A stretch of DNA of 64,000 nucleotides from Bacteroidales bacterium (GCA_017550405.1 JAFZPH010000005.1:17685-81684), one strand, 5' to 3'. Shown: positions 43,361 through 51,358, counted from the stretch's first letter. The notes: generated by a model from the letters alone, not told the origin. Translations and numbers: made by a program.

Positions 43361-44286
43361 TACTCGCCCCCATGCAAGGACTGACCGAACTGCTGTTCCG
43401 GAAAGTATACCACCAATGCTTCCCCGGGGCACTCGACTACTCCATCTCCCCTTTTCTCTCCCTCACCCACGGCAACCTGGCCGACGCATGGAAAAAAATT
43501 GATGATGTCCTTCCCGACGCCAACCGCCACTCCATCCCCGTCATCCCCCAGATACTGGGCAAAGAGCCCGACGAATTTGTCGGCCTCGCCAACCGTCTCC
43601 ACGAAATAGGCTACAACGAGATAAACTGGAATATCGGCTGCCCCATGCGCCGTGTGACGGCAAAACACCGCGGCAGCGGCATCCTCCCCTACCCCGACGA
43701 AGTACGGGCTATCCTCGACAGCGTCGTCCCCCAGCTCATCCCCTCCCTCAGCATCAAAATGCGCCTCGGGCTGCAAAGCCCCGACGAGATCTTCCGACTC
43801 ATCCCCATACTCAACGACTATCCCCTCAGCAGTGTCACCATCCATCCCCGCACCGGGCGGCAGCAATACTCTGGACAAGTCGACCTCGACACCTTCGGAC
43901 AAGTGCTGCCACTCCTACACCACAAAGTCATCTACAACGGCGACATCTGCACCCCCGCCGACTATCGCCGCATACAGCAGCGTTTCCCCCAGATTGAAGA
44001 CTGCATGATTGGTCGCGGCATTCTCTACGACCCCCTCCTCCCCCTCCGCATCAAGCACGGGCAACCCGACGACCTCCAAGCCACCCTCCGCTTCATCCTC
44101 GCCCTTGTTGAAGCCATCGACCTCCTGCCCATCCGCGACGAAAGCCGCATGCGCAAAATCAAGGAATACTGGTGCCTCCTCCGACGCAGCCTCCCCATCA
44201 CCGAACAACAAGCCTCCGAAGTGCTCCGTGCCCAGACTCCCGACGACACGCGCGTCCGACTCCACGCACTTCTCGACTCCATATAA
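43354..44286 (+). CDS. tRNA-dihydrouridine synthase
   Basis: An FMN-dependent reductase that converts specific uridines to dihydrouridine in tRNA. The 310-residue protein opens LILAPMQGLTELLFR (FMN-binding start of the TIM barrel). It has the active-site segment NWNIGCPMRRVTAKHRGSG near residues 90-108 with the catalytic Cys in GCP, SIKMRLGL near 130, the substrate loop TIHPRTGRQQYSG near 168 and YNGDICTP near 195. Length and motifs are closest to the shorter DusC-like group, though the exact subfamily is uncertain. It overlaps cvpA by seven bases. Confidence 0.92.
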   Translation: MLILAPMQGLTELLFRKVYHQCFPGALDYSISPFLSLTHGNLADAWKKIDDVLPDANRHSIPVIPQILGKEPDEFVGLANRLHEIGYNEINWNIGCPMRRVTAKHRGSGILPYPDEVRAILDSVVPQLIPSLSIKMRLGLQSPDEIFRLIPILNDYPLSSVTIHPRTGRQQYSGQVDLDTFGQVLPLLHHKVIYNGDICTPADYRRIQQRFPQIEDCMIGRGILYDPLLPLRIKHGQPDDLQATLRFILALVEAIDLLPIRDESRMRKIKEYWCLLRRSLPITEQQASEVLRAQTPDDTRVRLHALLDSI

Positions 44287-44371
44287 TTCAAACACAACCC
44301 CTACACCTTCAGCAAAAAGAAAAATTTCATAAATATTATAATAAAAACGCCCCTTCTGCGTTACTACCTCA

Positions 44372-45370
44372 ATGAAACACCGAATTGCCATACTCTCACT
44401 ACTCGTGCCGCTATTGATGGCACTGGCTGGATGCAACAGCAGCACCCCCTCCCAGGACATGTCTAACGAGGAAATACTGAAAATCCTCGACATCAAAATC
44501 CACAAACACCCCAAAGACGACCAACTCTACTACGACCGCGCGAAGATATACCTTGAGCTCAACCGGGTGAATGAAGCCATCGCCGACCTCACTCGTGCCA
44601 CCTCCATCAACAACAAAGAGTTCAAATACCACATGCTTCTGGGCGATGCCTACTTCGCCAACGGTGACGTAGAGCACAGCTACAAAAGCCTCCAGCAAGC
44701 CCTCGAACTCAACCCTGACAACCAGGAAGCCTATCTCAAGCTCGGCGAGATAGCCTACTACAGCCGCGACTACGACCGTGCGATGGACAACCTCGGGAAG
44801 GTCACAGCCAAAGACCCACAGAACCTCACCGCCCTGTTCATGAAAGCTTTCATCTACAAGGAGACAGGCGACACCTCCAACGCCATCATCCTCCTGCGCA
44901 AAGTATGCGACATGCACCCCGACTACTCGCCTGCTTTCGAAGAACTGGGCATGATCTATGCCGCACACCACGACCCCCTGGCTGTTGAATACCTCAACAC
45001 CGCCGCCCGCATCGATCCCAAAAACACCAACGCCCTCTACGGGTTAGCCATGTACTACCAAGACCTCAACAAACCCGATCAAGCCGAAGAAATATACAAA
45101 CAGATACTCGACATCAACTCCAACCACAAAGAGGCCTGGCACAACCGTGGCTACATCCAGCTCTTCACCTACGGCGACTACCCTGTAGCCATCGAGCACC
45201 TCACTCGCGCCATCCAATGCGACAGCAACTTCATCGAAGCCTGGACCAACCGCGGATGCGCCTACGAACTCATGGGCGACAAAAGCCGTGCCCGCGACGA
45301 CTTCATGTCAGCCCTCCAAATCGACCACACCTTCCAGCCCGCCATCGACGGACTCAACCGCACACGGTAA
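44372..45370 (+). CDS. Tetratricopeptide-repeat lipoprotein
   Basis: A 332-residue lipoprotein; the signal peptide ends ALAGC (Cys21). From about residue 45 to the end it is nearly all TPR units of about 34 residues, with recognisable repeats at DQLYYDRAKIYLELNRVNEA, KYHMLLGDAYFANGDVEHSY, QEAYLKLGEIAYYSRDYDRAM, NALYGLAMYYQDLNKPDQAE and EAWTNRGCAYELMGDKSRAR, about eight units in all. TPR lipoproteins serve as protein-binding scaffolds in the Bacteroidota envelope; the partner is unknown. It sits between dus and pyrB without overlap. Confidence 0.88.
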   Translation: MKHRIAILSLLVPLLMALAGCNSSTPSQDMSNEEILKILDIKIHKHPKDDQLYYDRAKIYLELNRVNEAIADLTRATSINNKEFKYHMLLGDAYFANGDVEHSYKSLQQALELNPDNQEAYLKLGEIAYYSRDYDRAMDNLGKVTAKDPQNLTALFMKAFIYKETGDTSNAIILLRKVCDMHPDYSPAFEELGMIYAAHHDPLAVEYLNTAARIDPKNTNALYGLAMYYQDLNKPDQAEEIYKQILDINSNHKEAWHNRGYIQLFTYGDYPVAIEHLTRAIQCDSNFIEAWTNRGCAYELMGDKSRARDDFMSALQIDHTFQPAIDGLNRTR

Positions 45371-45376
45371 GAAACA

Positions 45377-45412
45377 ACATATCAACAAAAAACATCATAT
45401 CAACATATCAAC
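45377..45412 (+). repeat. ACATATCAACA-type leader repeats before pyrB
   Basis: Three copies of CATATCAACA lie within 36 bases of the 54-base pyrB leader. Similar words precede pyrI (46406-46432, two copies), yebC and the SulP gene on their own coding strands. Confidence 0.7.
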
Positions 45413-45424
45413 ACATAATAAGTT

Positions 45425-46342
45425 ATGAGCACACTAAAAGGACGCAACCTCATTTCCATCACCGACTTCAGCAAAGAAGAATACATCGAGGTGCTGGATA
45501 TTGCCGAAGGATTCGAAAAGAACCCCAAGCAGCGCATTCTCAGCGACAAAGTAATTGCCACCCTCTTCTTCGAGCCCTCCACGCGCACAAGGCTCAGCTT
45601 CGAGAGTGCAGCCAACCAACTTGGTGCACGCATCATCGGGTTCAGCGACCCCGGCGGCACCAGCGTACAGAAAGGTGAATCGCTCCACGACACCATCGTC
45701 ATGGTATCCAGCTATGCCGACCTCATCGTCATGCGCAACCCCAAGGAAGGCTCCTCGCGCTATGCTTCCGAGGTGGCCTCCGTGCCTGTCATCAACGCCG
45801 GCGACGGTGCCAACCAGCACCCCACCCAGTGCATGCTCGACCTCTACTCCATCCGCAAGACACAGGGCACCCTCGAGAACCTCAACATCGCTTGCGTCGG
45901 CGACCTCAAATACGGCCGCACCGTCCATTCGCTCGTCCAGGCCATGTGCAACTTCAACGCCACCTTCCACCTCGTATCACCTACCGAGCTCAAGCTTCCC
46001 TCCTCCGTCAAGATGAGCATCAAAGACGCAGGCCTCAAATACTACCAGTACACCGACATCCAGAGCGTCATCCCCACCGCCGACATCATCTACATGACCC
46101 GCGTGCAGCGCGAGCGGTTCCCCGATCCCCTCGAATACGAGCGCGTCAAAGACAGCTGCATCCTCACCGCCTCTATGCTCGAAGGGTGCAAACCCAACAT
46201 GCGCGTCCTCCATCCCCTGCCCCGCGTCAACGAAATCACCACCGACGTCGACAGCACACCCTACGCCTACTACTTCCGTCAGGCACAGAACGGTGTCTAT
46301 GTCCGTCAGGCACTCATGTCCGCCATCCTCGGCGCCAAATAA
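45425..46342 (+). CDS. pyrB: Aspartate carbamoyltransferase catalytic subunit
   Basis: It catalyses carbamoyl phosphate plus aspartate to carbamoyl aspartate, the first committed step of pyrimidine synthesis. The 305-residue protein has the carbamoyl-phosphate loop FEPSTRTRLSFE near 50-61, the 80s loop DLIVMRNPKEGSSR, the HPTQCMLDLYSI motif near 135 and the aspartate-domain VLHPLPRVNEI near 262. The regulatory-subunit gene pyrI follows after 129 bases, so the enzyme is probably the c6r6 allosteric type. Confidence 0.97.
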   Translation: MSTLKGRNLISITDFSKEEYIEVLDIAEGFEKNPKQRILSDKVIATLFFEPSTRTRLSFESAANQLGARIIGFSDPGGTSVQKGESLHDTIVMVSSYADLIVMRNPKEGSSRYASEVASVPVINAGDGANQHPTQCMLDLYSIRKTQGTLENLNIACVGDLKYGRTVHSLVQAMCNFNATFHLVSPTELKLPSSVKMSIKDAGLKYYQYTDIQSVIPTADIIYMTRVQRERFPDPLEYERVKDSCILTASMLEGCKPNMRVLHPLPRVNEITTDVDSTPYAYYFRQAQNGVYVRQALMSAILGAK

Positions 46343-46471
46343 CATTAAGATTAATACATTAAAATCGTTGAATCGTTTATAAGTTGATAAGTTTATACGA
46401 CTCGCAACATATCAACACAAAACATATCAACATCTAACACATTCAATAACACATTAGCACAATCAAATACC

Positions 46472-46933
46472 ATGGACACAAAGAAAGAACTCGTCGTCTC
46501 CGCCATCGAGAACGGCACCGTCATCGACCATATCCCCACCGAGTCCGTCTATCGGGTCATCCACATCCTCGGCCTTGAAGAATACAAAGACGAGGTGCTT
46601 ATCGGCAACTACTTGCAAAGCTCCAAGCTCGGACGCAAAGGCATCATCAAAATCAAAAACAAACACTTCACCAAAGACGAAGTGAGCAAAGTGGCCCTCG
46701 TAGCCCCCTTCGTCACCATCATCACCATCCAGGACTACAAAGTCATCGAGAAATTCGCCACCGAGATTCCCGACCACGTCGAGAACTTCGTCAAATGCGC
46801 CAACCCCAAGTGCATCACCAACTGCGAAGCCGTCCCCACCAAATTCGACATCATCGACAAGGAGAACCTCATGCTCCGCTGCCACTACTGCGAGAAATTC
46901 ACTACCAAGGAGACCATCCACTTCATCCACTAA
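46472..46933 (+). CDS. pyrI: Aspartate carbamoyltransferase regulatory subunit
   Basis: A 153-residue regulatory chain that binds nucleotides and bridges catalytic trimers. The N-terminal allosteric domain (ENGTVIDHIPTESVYRVIHIL) binds CTP/ATP in the family. The C-terminal zinc domain has the four cysteines C109 and C114 (in CANPKCITNCE) and C137 and C140 (in LRCHYCEKF). The leader contains two AACATATCAACA words. Pairing with pyrB is the normal arrangement. Confidence 0.96.
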   Translation: MDTKKELVVSAIENGTVIDHIPTESVYRVIHILGLEEYKDEVLIGNYLQSSKLGRKGIIKIKNKHFTKDEVSKVALVAPFVTIITIQDYKVIEKFATEIPDHVENFVKCANPKCITNCEAVPTKFDIIDKENLMLRCHYCEKFTTKETIHFIH

Positions 46934-46966
46934 CCGCCCGCCACGGGCCGACAACAACCCGCCGCC

Positions 46967-47344
46967 ATGAAACGATACTACATCGCCCTCATCATCCTCA
47001 CCATAGTGTTGGTGCTGGCCGCCTTTTGCACCCTCTGGTTTGCACAGGGAGTCTTCCAAACCATCATGCCCTTCATCCCGTTGTATTTTGCAGCAGTCAC
47101 CGGACTGATGCACTACGCCGTAGTCAAGAGCTTCTACAAAGACCCGCGCACCTTCGTCAAAAACTTCCTCGGGCTCACCGTCGGCTCCCTCTTCCTCCAT
47201 CTCGTCCTCCTGTGCTCATGGGCCTTCACCCATATCCCGCAAGCCCGCACATTCATCCTGGCGTTCTGCATCTGCTACATCGCCTATCTCGCATTCGAAA
47301 CCATCATGCTCATCCTCCTCGTACGAGACAAACGCCGCCAATAG
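46967..47344 (+). CDS. Small four-helix membrane protein
   Basis: A 125-residue protein with four hydrophobic segments (LIILTIVLVLAAFCTLWF, MPFIPLYFAAVTGLMHYAVV, FLGLTVGSLFLHLVLLCSW, FILAFCICYIAYLAFETIMLILL) and a basic end (RDKRRQ). The layout, with a RTFVKNFLGLT loop between helices 2 and 3, recalls the AtpI-like small membrane protein often encoded beside ATP synthase genes in Bacteroidota. That likeness is impressionistic, and the only atp gene here (atpB) is 29 kb away. It follows pyrI by 33 bases and is probably cotranscribed; a terminator follows. Confidence 0.6.
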   Translation: MKRYYIALIILTIVLVLAAFCTLWFAQGVFQTIMPFIPLYFAAVTGLMHYAVVKSFYKDPRTFVKNFLGLTVGSLFLHLVLLCSWAFTHIPQARTFILAFCICYIAYLAFETIMLILLVRDKRRQ

Positions 47345-47374
47345 TACAGCGTACCCTCCATACACACAAAACGA

Positions 47375-47415
47375 AAGTGCAGCCTCCCGTTCGAAGAGAG
47401 GCTGCACTTGTTTTA
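47375..47415. terminator. Bidirectional terminator between convergent genes
   Basis: A perfect 12-base stem AAGTGCAGCCTC / GAGGCTGCACTT with an 11-base loop, followed by GTTTTATT on the plus strand and an A/T-rich tract on the minus side. It separates the membrane-protein gene from the T9SS cargo gene. Confidence 0.85.
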
Positions 47416-47424
47416 TTGGGTGGC

Positions 47425-48885
47425 TCAATCGTTCACCACCCGCCTATGCACCGCACCCTGCGGTGTCAACAGCTCTACAACATAGACACCCCGGCCCGGA
47501 AGCTCGAGCGTAACGCTGCCGCCCTCCACCTGTCGCTGCACCAGCAGTTGGCCAGCAATCGAATAGAGCGATACCCTGCTTACGCTCAACCCACCGAAAT
47601 CCACCTCACAACGACCCCTTGCCGGATTGGGCGTCAGCTTCACCTGCTCCGCCAGCACCTCCTGCACTGAATGGGGAGTCAGCGAATCGGTCGTAAACTG
47701 CAGATAGGCCCAAGTGCTTGTCGACGTATCGCCGCACTCTGACCTCACATAAAAGTCATACGTCGTGTTAGGCGTCAGATTCACCATCGTCGCCACACTG
47801 TCGGTAACCGTAAAGCGGAAACCGTAACCGCGGTAGAACCCAGCCTCGCCATACTCCACCATCCACCTGCTGGGGACCACCGTGCTGTTCCATCTCACCA
47901 CGGCGTGAATCGTCGAACTGTTGTCGAGCCTCACATCCGTGATCCTGCCGCACGACTCGTCGCGCTGCTGCAGCACCAAGCTGTCCAGATACAGCTTCGA
48001 CCCGCGGGCACGGCTCTTCTCGTTGGCCGACGAGATGGCTATCACCACCACAGTGTCAGCCTTGGCGAAAGCATACTGCTCCGGATAATACTCGTTCAGC
48101 GTATAATATTCCAGATTAAAACGGTCGTAATGCACCGTGTCCACACGCTGGAACAGATTCTTCGACCCTGCGCCCACCAGCATCCGCTTGTTCAGCACCG
48201 GGTCGTAGCACGTACCCAGCATCACCAGCGTGGCATTGTCATCGACATCGCCCGAGCCGTTGCCGTCGAGATACCTGTACATACCGCGCAGCAGCTTCGG
48301 CTCAAACCCGTCCAACGGAGCGCCGCCGTTCATCAGCTCGTTCAAGTCAATCGAATCCACCAAATCCATCAGCCACGACAAATCCGACGGGTCGTCGGAC
48401 ACACGTTCCATCAGCGGCAGGATTTTCATCAAATCCACCTCGGCGTTCGTCACAATCGAAGGAATCACCTCCGTCGCCAGCGACGAATCCAGCATCTGAC
48501 CCACCACCAGGCTGGCAACAGGCGAGAGTACATCGCCCAGCAGAAACGACTCCGCAATCAGACCCGACTGCCCCTGCGGGGCGCGCAACGAGTCGCGCGA
48601 CACCTTCGCCACAGGCAACGACACATTCAGCGGCAGCGTCATCCCGCCGTACTCCACCGTATCGTCAATCCTGAACATTGGGGCATACCACCCCTCGGGA
48701 AGGGAATAAGGGTCAATCACCGGAATCGGGACGATGAACGTCACCGTGTCGCCCGGATAATCCACCCACACTTCGAAATTGCCATCTCTCAACGGCACAA
48801 TCGAGTCTGTAATCTGAGCCCTGGCAACACCCATCGTGCCAAAAGCCCATAACATAAAAGCTGCAACAGAAAAATACTTTTTCAT
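47425..48885 (-). CDS. T9SS type A sorting-domain protein with FN3-like domain
   Basis: A 486-residue secreted protein; the ATG at 48885 gives the signal peptide MKKYFSVAAFMLWAFGTMGVARAQ, and a longer frame upstream crosses the promoter. The central part (about 30-300) is not recognised; it contains acidic, calcium-site-like DGNGSGDVDDN near 230. A fibronectin-III-like domain (about 325-410, with WMVEYGEAGF and LTPNTTYDFYVRSECG) precedes the type IX secretion signal: VKLTPNPARGRCEVDFGG near 420, then VSLYSIAGQLL and a final GVYVVELLTPQGAVHRRVV. It should be exported by the T9SS and anchored or released at the cell surface. Its promoter diverges from that of tRNA-Ser. Confidence 0.88.
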   Translation of the reverse strand: MKKYFSVAAFMLWAFGTMGVARAQITDSIVPLRDGNFEVWVDYPGDTVTFIVPIPVIDPYSLPEGWYAPMFRIDDTVEYGGMTLPLNVSLPVAKVSRDSLRAPQGQSGLIAESFLLGDVLSPVASLVVGQMLDSSLATEVIPSIVTNAEVDLMKILPLMERVSDDPSDLSWLMDLVDSIDLNELMNGGAPLDGFEPKLLRGMYRYLDGNGSGDVDDNATLVMLGTCYDPVLNKRMLVGAGSKNLFQRVDTVHYDRFNLEYYTLNEYYPEQYAFAKADTVVVIAISSANEKSRARGSKLYLDSLVLQQRDESCGRITDVRLDNSSTIHAVVRWNSTVVPSRWMVEYGEAGFYRGYGFRFTVTDSVATMVNLTPNTTYDFYVRSECGDTSTSTWAYLQFTTDSLTPHSVQEVLAEQVKLTPNPARGRCEVDFGGLSVSRVSLYSIAGQLLVQRQVEGGSVTLELPGRGVYVVELLTPQGAVHRRVVND

Positions 48886-48946
48886 AATAGTACAAATAGT
48901 TAATATCCAATACAAAACGCACATATCCCCAACACCAATCCAACTG

Positions 48947-48994
48947 CAAAGGTACAACTTTTTTTGGTAAATCAAAAAAAAGTCGTACCTTTGC
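48947..48994. promoter_or_regulatory. Divergent palindromic promoters (T9SS gene / tRNA-Ser)
   Basis: TACCTTTGC occurs on the minus strand at 48955-48947 and on the plus strand at 48986-48994. They flank an A/T tract with TTTTTTTGG and CAAAAAAAAG that can supply a -33 element to each. The whole segment is an imperfect palindrome. Confidence 0.7.
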
Positions 48995-49042
48995 ATCACC
49001 ATTCAACGGGGCGACACACATGTATCGCACTGACAATCAAAC

Positions 49043-49129
49043 GGAGAGGTGCCGGAGTGGTCGAACGGGGCGGTCTCGAAAACCGTTGACCAGCTTGCTG
49101 GTCCCAGGGTTCGAATCCCTGCCTCTCCG
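49043..49129 (+). tRNA. tRNA-Ser(CGA)
   Basis: An 87-base cloverleaf with a long variable arm. The acceptor stem GGAGAGG / CCTCTCC, the anticodon loop CTCGAAA (anticodon CGA, reading UCG), the class II variable arm GACCAGCTTGCTGGTC and the T arm with GTTCGAATC are all visible. The discriminator G is followed by an encoded CCA (49130-49132). A promoter core lies about 49 bases upstream and a terminator directly downstream. Confidence 0.97.
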
Positions 49130-49137
49130 CCAACAAA

Positions 49138-49164
49138 AACAGAGTTCTGGACTCTGTTTTTTTA
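49138..49164. terminator. Terminator after tRNA-Ser, usable on both strands
   Basis: The stem AACAGAGT / ACTCTGTT with loop TCTGG is followed by six T residues on the plus strand. On the minus strand the hairpin is followed by TTTTTG, so it can also end a transcript from 49329. Confidence 0.8.
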
Positions 49165-49329
49165 TTTTATGAAGAAAGGCATATTGTCCACATCCAATTT
49201 CAACAGCTCCAACTGCGACACATCCCTGATTCCTGGAAAAGCCGCCGCACGGCTGCCTGCAGCCGTCGCCGAAACCGGTTCAGCATTGGAAGCAAACCTT
49301 ACCTCCTTGCTAATAAAAAAATTAGGCAT
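49162..49329 (-). CDS. Possible 55-residue small protein
   Basis: An open frame from ATG 49329 to TAA 49164-49162 encoding a 55-residue peptide that starts MPNFFISKEVRF and ends LDVDNMPFFIK. A good -7 element (TATCTTTGC, 49362-49354) lies 25 bases upstream and the tRNA-Ser hairpin provides a terminator at its end, so promoter, frame and terminator line up. No family was recognised. No signal peptide or membrane helix is visible. The region includes the palindrome ACGGCTGC-CT-GCAGCCGT, so a non-coding RNA is an alternative. An opposite-strand frame over the same bases looks less likely because it lacks a promoter. Confidence 0.4.
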   Translation of the reverse strand: MPNFFISKEVRFASNAEPVSATAAGSRAAAFPGIRDVSQLELLKLDVDNMPFFIK

Positions 49330-49353
49330 ATCGTAATGTATTTGAATTAAAAT

Positions 49354-49362
49354 GCAAAGATA
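49354..49362 (-). promoter_or_regulatory. Promoter core reading toward 49162
   Basis: TATCTTTGC on the minus strand in AT-rich DNA between the two tRNA genes. No larger gene lies downstream of it on this strand before the T9SS gene, which has its own promoter. Confidence 0.5.
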
Positions 49363-49446
49363 GCATAAACATTTTGAAAAACTACGGACAAAAATAGAAC
49401 GGGGAAAAAGAAAAAGCGACAGAATTCAAAGATTCTATCGCTTCGG

Positions 49447-49520
49447 TACCGCATACCAGAGTCGAACTGGTGATCTACTGCGTGAGAGGCAGTTGTCCTG
49501 GACCACTAGACGAATGCGGC
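49447..49520 (-). tRNA. tRNA-Glu(CTC)
   Basis: A 74-base tRNA on the minus strand. The acceptor arms GCCGCAT and ATGCGGT pair (with one G-U). The D region TCGTCTAGTGGTCCAGGAC is typical of tRNA-Glu. The anticodon stem ACTGC / GCAGT holds loop CTCTCAC (anticodon CTC, reading GAG), and the T arm is ACCAGTTCGACTCTGGT. CCA is not encoded. A promoter core lies 38 bases upstream. Confidence 0.93.
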
Positions 49521-49557
49521 CTGTTTCTTTCGGGTGATTTCCCTTTCGAAATCGGGT

Positions 49558-49566
49558 GCAAAAGTA
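49558..49566 (-). promoter_or_regulatory. Promoter core of tRNA-Glu
   Basis: TACTTTTGC on the minus strand, 38-46 bases upstream of the tRNA 5' end, preceded by GGAAAAAAGTTG. Confidence 0.6.
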
Positions 49567-49741
49567 CAACTTTTTTCCGACATGGCAAACTTTTTGCAGC
49601 ATTTTTTTAAACTATATTCTGCTACACATTAAGCACCAGTCAGTTGCTATCAACATTTTTTCTCCAAACTCCCCCTCTGCGGGCTGCAAAAATGACATAT
49701 TCATCCCCCATTTTTCCAAAAATCAGCCTCATGAACGTGAA

Positions 49742-49821
49742 GAAGGGTTGCCAGTGGCAACCCTTCGATAGCGTCAGCGGAGAAGTCAACGCCCCGCCGT
49801 TGACTTCTCCGTTGCACTATC
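49742..49821. repeat. Two adjacent strong hairpins
   Basis: Hairpin 1 (49742-49766): GAAGGGTTGCCA / TGGCAACCCTTC, a 12-base perfect stem with a one-base loop. Hairpin 2 (49767-49821): the inner stem GGAGAAGTCAACG / CGTTGACTTCTCC is enclosed by an outer GATAG / CTATC stem with imperfect pairing between. No gene is adjacent. Confidence 0.85.
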
Positions 49822-49922
49822 GATGCATTGTCTCTGGCAATACGTCTTCACTCTTTCGAGGGGTGGGCTGCAAGGCAGTAGCATCCTTCAATACAGGATA
49901 GTTGCAGCCTCCTTGTAGGATC

Positions 49923-49986
49923 CTTTTCCGTATGCATGACGGATAACGATAGGAGAAGGATGCTGCAACGATACAAGATTGAACGG
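49923..49986 (+). repeat. Dispersed intergenic element A, copy 3
   Basis: CCTTTTCCGTATGCATGACG leads into GATAACGATAGGAGAAGG, ATGCTGCAACGATAC and ATTGAACGG. It matches 31190-31254 closely and 10331-10396 more distantly. Confidence 0.8.
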
Positions 49987-50043
49987 CCTCTGGGAGAAAA
50001 ACTCTCTGAATTCGTTAATTCGTGAATGTGCTAATTCGTTAAT

Positions 50044-50219
50044 CCCAAATCGGACATTGGAATATACCTATTCGAAATCTCCTCCGGAGAATATATCTGT
50101 ATAACAACGTGATATGCTATTAAACGAAAGCCCCTCCGGGGCAGGGCAATTCCCCATGCATTGCGCGATTCGGCAGTCACTCCGTTTTCGGTTTCCTATT
50201 GACCGATTTGTTAATTCGT
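50044..50219 (+). repeat. Dispersed intergenic element B, copy 2
   Basis: Matches the reverse complement of 30897-31065 over about 170 bases. It starts CCCAAATCGG and ends GACCGATTTG; the two ends are inversely related (CCAAATCGG / CCGATTTG), giving short terminal inverted repeats. Internal hairpins are formed by TCTCCTCCGGAGA and CCCCTCCGGGG. Confidence 0.85.
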
Positions 50220-50497
50220 TAATGTGTAAATCGACTAACGAATTGACGAATTCCCGAATTAACGAATTAGCCTATATTTCTCCACGTATCTCTCGAATCA
50301 CAAGTAATTTGAATTGAGAATTGAGAATTGTTTTGAATTCGTTATTTTGTTAATTCGTTATTTCGTAAATCGACTAACGCAATAACACGATAACACGTTA
50401 ACACATTCTTAACTCTCAATTCTCATTTAAGCCATATTAGCCTGTGGGCTGTCATGGCTGCGGCTCGTCCTCGAGAGCAAGCTCTCGGGAGCTCGCC
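50220..50497. other. AT-rich repeat-word region
   Basis: Dense repetition of TTCGTTAATT-, GAATTAACGA- and AAATCGACTAACG-type words on both strands, then AACACGATAACACGTTAACAC and a C/G-rich stretch before the yebC stop. Similar words flank element B on its left (49995-50040). No gene was seen in the roughly 980 bases between tRNA-Glu and yebC. Confidence 0.6.
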
Positions 50498-51208
50498 TTA
50501 CGCCATGTTGTGGAAGACGTTGACCACGTCGTCGTCATTCTCGAGGCGTTCGATGAGGCCGTTGACGTCTTCCTGCTCCTCGGGCGAGAGTTCGCGCATG
50601 GAGAGGGGGATACGCTCGAATTTGAAGGACTTGATTTCGAAGCCGTGGTCTTCGAGGTATTTGGAGATGGGGCCGTAGTTTTTGAAGTCGGCATAAATCA
50701 TGATTTCGTCTTCGTCGCGGAAGACCTCGTCGATGTCGTAGTCGATGAGCTCGAGTTCGAGTTCGTCCATGTCGATGCCTTCTTTGTAGGCGACGACGAA
50801 GGAGCATTTGCGCTCGAAGAGGAAGTCGTTCATGCCCATGGTGCCGAGCTCGCCTTTGCCGCGGACGAAGGCGGCGCGGATGTTGGCGACGGTGCGTGTG
50901 GGGTTATCGGTGGCTGTTTCGACAACGAAGGCGGTGCCGTGGGGTCCTTTGCCGTCGTAGACGACCTCTTTGTAGGCGGATTTGTCCTTCTCGGTGGCGC
51001 GCTTGATGGCGCGTTCGACGTTCTCTTTAGGCATGCTCTCGCTCTTGGCGGTGGCCATGAGCAGGCGGAGGCGGAGGTTGCTGGAGGGGTCGGGGCCGCC
51101 GGCAAGTACGGCGAGTTCGATTTCTTTTCCGATTTTGGTGAAGGTGCGGGCCATGTGTCCCCACCGTTTCAACTTGCGTGCTTTGCGATATTCAAACGCT
51201 CTTCCCAT
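50498..51208 (-). CDS. YebC/PmpR family protein
   Basis: A 236-residue cytoplasmic protein of the YebC/PmpR family, long described as a DNA-binding transcriptional regulator and more recently linked to translation of proline-rich sequences. Family markers are MGRAFEYRKARKLKRWGHMARTF at the start (slightly different from the usual MAGHSKW), ELAVLAGGPDPSSNLRLRLLMATAKSESMPKENVERAIKRA near 30-70 and YDGKGPHGTAFVVE near 84. The acidic C-terminal domain ends EDVNGLIERLENDDDVVNVFHN. Its leader contains two AACATATCAAC words on the coding strand. Confidence 0.93.
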   Translation of the reverse strand: MGRAFEYRKARKLKRWGHMARTFTKIGKEIELAVLAGGPDPSSNLRLRLLMATAKSESMPKENVERAIKRATEKDKSAYKEVVYDGKGPHGTAFVVETATDNPTRTVANIRAAFVRGKGELGTMGMNDFLFERKCSFVVAYKEGIDMDELELELIDYDIDEVFRDEDEIMIYADFKNYGPISKYLEDHGFEIKSFKFERIPLSMRELSPEEQEDVNGLIERLENDDDVVNVFHNMA

Positions 51209-51266
51209 AAATATGAAATTATAATTTGTTGATATGTTTATACGTTGATATGTTTATACGTTGATG

Positions 51267-51358
51267 TGTGAGTGCTTGATTGTTTGAGTGCTTGATTGTG
51301 TGAGTGCTTGATTGTTTGAGTGCTTGATTGTTTGAGTGCTTGATTGTTTGAGTAATTT
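51267..51358. repeat. 16-base tandem repeat, TTTGAGTGCTTGATTG
   Basis: Five complete units (51267-51346, variants beginning TGTG or TTTG) and a partial sixth. A reverse-complement version (AAGCAATAACACAATCAAGC) lies just beyond at about 51377-51396, so a large hairpin is possible. It sits between the SulP gene's end and the yebC start. Confidence 0.9.

Noticed and set aside
49049..49336. 95-codon plus-strand frame running through tRNA-Ser
   Set aside because: It begins inside the tRNA and crosses the tRNA's terminator; the tRNA explains the first part.
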